Positions 63,111 to 64,000 of a stretch of DNA of 64,000 nt are shown here, in pieces. A program made the position numbers and the translations under genes. Where the stretch lies: contig CAVWBA010000021.1 of assembly GCA_963753135.1 (NCBI GenBank), positions 53,982 through 117,981 of the forward strand, read 5' to 3'. Below the pieces are notes generated by a model. The model made no database searches, was not told where the DNA came from, and worked only from the letters and a program-made list of their open reading frames with translations. Numbering within the stretch: position 1 is the first letter of the stretch; the number at the start of each line of letters is the position of its first letter. This DNA is from Roseiarcus sp963753135. GTDB lineage: Bacteria; Pseudomonadota; Alphaproteobacteria; Rhizobiales; Beijerinckiaceae.

Positions 63111-64000
63111 TCATGCTGCCTTGGCAAAATCATTCGACGCCCTCTTGCTGCTCCCATTTCACAACGCATTCTTTGGGGATATCTGCGGAGGGTATCTGCG
63201 GATCGGCCTTGCCAAAATTAGCTTTGTTCTGCTATTGTTCTCACGAACCTCTTGAAATTCCAGAACCATCCAAAACGTTCGACCTACCGAACTTGCGCCC
63301 GCCGATGATTACCTTTCGCCGGCAGGCCACGCGATCAACCGTGTCATTACAATCGCCCCTGCGCCGCTGCTGCCCGGGGAGAAACAAGCCGACTACACTG
63401 ACGTGGGTGGTGGGAATCGTCAAAACCGCGCGGCCCGAGGGATGCGATTGAAGAATTGTTGGTCCGCGACGGGCGCGAGCAATAGGGGATGCGCAGGTCG
63501 ACCTCAATCGAGTGCGGGCCCGACGTAATGCCTTGGTCTCACAACTATTAGCGGACCCTGACTACCAACCTCTATCGGCCTATAAGGCGCAGACTCCGTA
63601 GGCTGCAGTGGGTCAGCGCGTTTGCCGGATCTTGAGGAACAAGTTCTTTGAGTTCCGCGATCTAGAACCACAGATCGAACTCAAACCTGTTCAAGACGAG
63701 GAGAAGTTCCCGACCATCATAGAAGACCGTATTCAGGAACTGGCAGCGCTTGATCGCTACGAACACCGGGGCGCCTCCAAACGCAAATCCGCAATTCGCG
63801 CATTTAATGCTGCGTGCATCTCGCGGAGCAAAAGGGGCCCAGATCCTCGTTAAATACCCAAAGTTGAATAATAAACCACCCGTTCTAATTACCATTCACA
63901 CCCGTTAGATATCTCATTTTGGCAAAACGAACCCAATTGTCCGCCTTCAGTTCCAGCGGTCAGGTTCAGCGAGAAGAGCCGGATGCAGCAACTCCGCATC
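63111..64000 (+). other. window end: fragments of one or two unknown proteins
   Basis: Around 63270-63460 shifting frames give TFDLPNL, INRVITIAPAPLLPGEKQAD and, after a shift, IVKTARP and IEELLVRDGRE. Around 63608-63853 an open frame ends RIQELAALDRYEHRGASKRK with SAIRAF. The pattern (PGE..ADY...I....P.D.IEE..VRD...L ending in a DRYE.RA.SKRK.A) recalls a conserved hypothetical protein seen near transposons in Alphaproteobacteria. I cannot name it. The last 150 bases hold nothing I recognise. Confidence 0.35.

Overview
The window looks like chromosomal or large-plasmid DNA from a GC-rich alphaproteobacterium, probably Hyphomicrobiales (Rhizobiales). The pointers are GC-rich coding sequence with typical rhizobial gene types: IS66 and IS256 elements, ELWxxDGT and GloVer repeat proteins, a rhizobial-type sugar ABC importer, and an ERF/YqaJ recombination module. 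Genus cannot be fixed from the sequence alone.

Layout. 0-3 kb: a Gfo/Idh/MocA oxidoreductase running off the left edge, a DUF1045 remnant, a membrane diguanylate cyclase and a small J-domain protein, then a broken IS256 transposase. 4.4-14.5 kb: a tightly overlapping 12-gene operon joining a CUT1-type ABC importer (binding protein, two permeases, a 67-residue membrane protein, two ATPases) to a complete PEP-dependent dihydroxyacetone kinase: DhaL, DhaM, HPr, enzyme I, an HTH protein and DhaK. It predicts ABC uptake of dihydroxyacetone or a precursor followed by phosphorylation through a dedicated phosphorelay. 15-19 kb: a tyrosine integrase gene split by a complete IS66 element, next to a 3' half of a tRNA-His gene that looks like an attachment site. 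19-22.4 kb: an LhgO-type FAD oxidase, remnants of an ELWxxDGT protein and of Fmt, a TumA-like antitoxin with a truncated toxin, and a NUDIX hydrolase.

23-28 kb and 54-56.5 kb: large secreted repeat proteins whose C-termini share nearly identical 147-bp FG-GAP-type units. Three arrays exist, one on + and two on -, and they bracket the polysaccharide region. 28.7-54 kb: polysaccharide genes. gmd and rmd (GDP-D-rhamnose branch) are followed by a GT4, then a 10-kb degraded + strand cluster (C-methyltransferase, DUF6165, FkbM, several glycosyltransferases, DUF4214). A better preserved - strand counterpart lies at 46-52 kb (C-methyltransferase and a FkbM-GT4-GT4-GT2 multidomain gene), with a sulfotransferase and more FkbM, GT2 and transposase fragments around it. 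manC, which supplies GDP-mannose, is at 56.8-58.2 kb.

58.4-64 kb: a phage- or plasmid-type recombination module (ERF single-strand annealing protein with a zinc HNH-like tail, YqaJ exonuclease) divergent from XRE repressor remnants. A BrnT/BrnA toxin-antitoxin pair sits between two direct copies of the ERF C-terminus. Single-base frameshifts recur across otherwise well-conserved genes. Some may be sequencing error, but the 32-43 kb cluster is too damaged for that to be the only cause.
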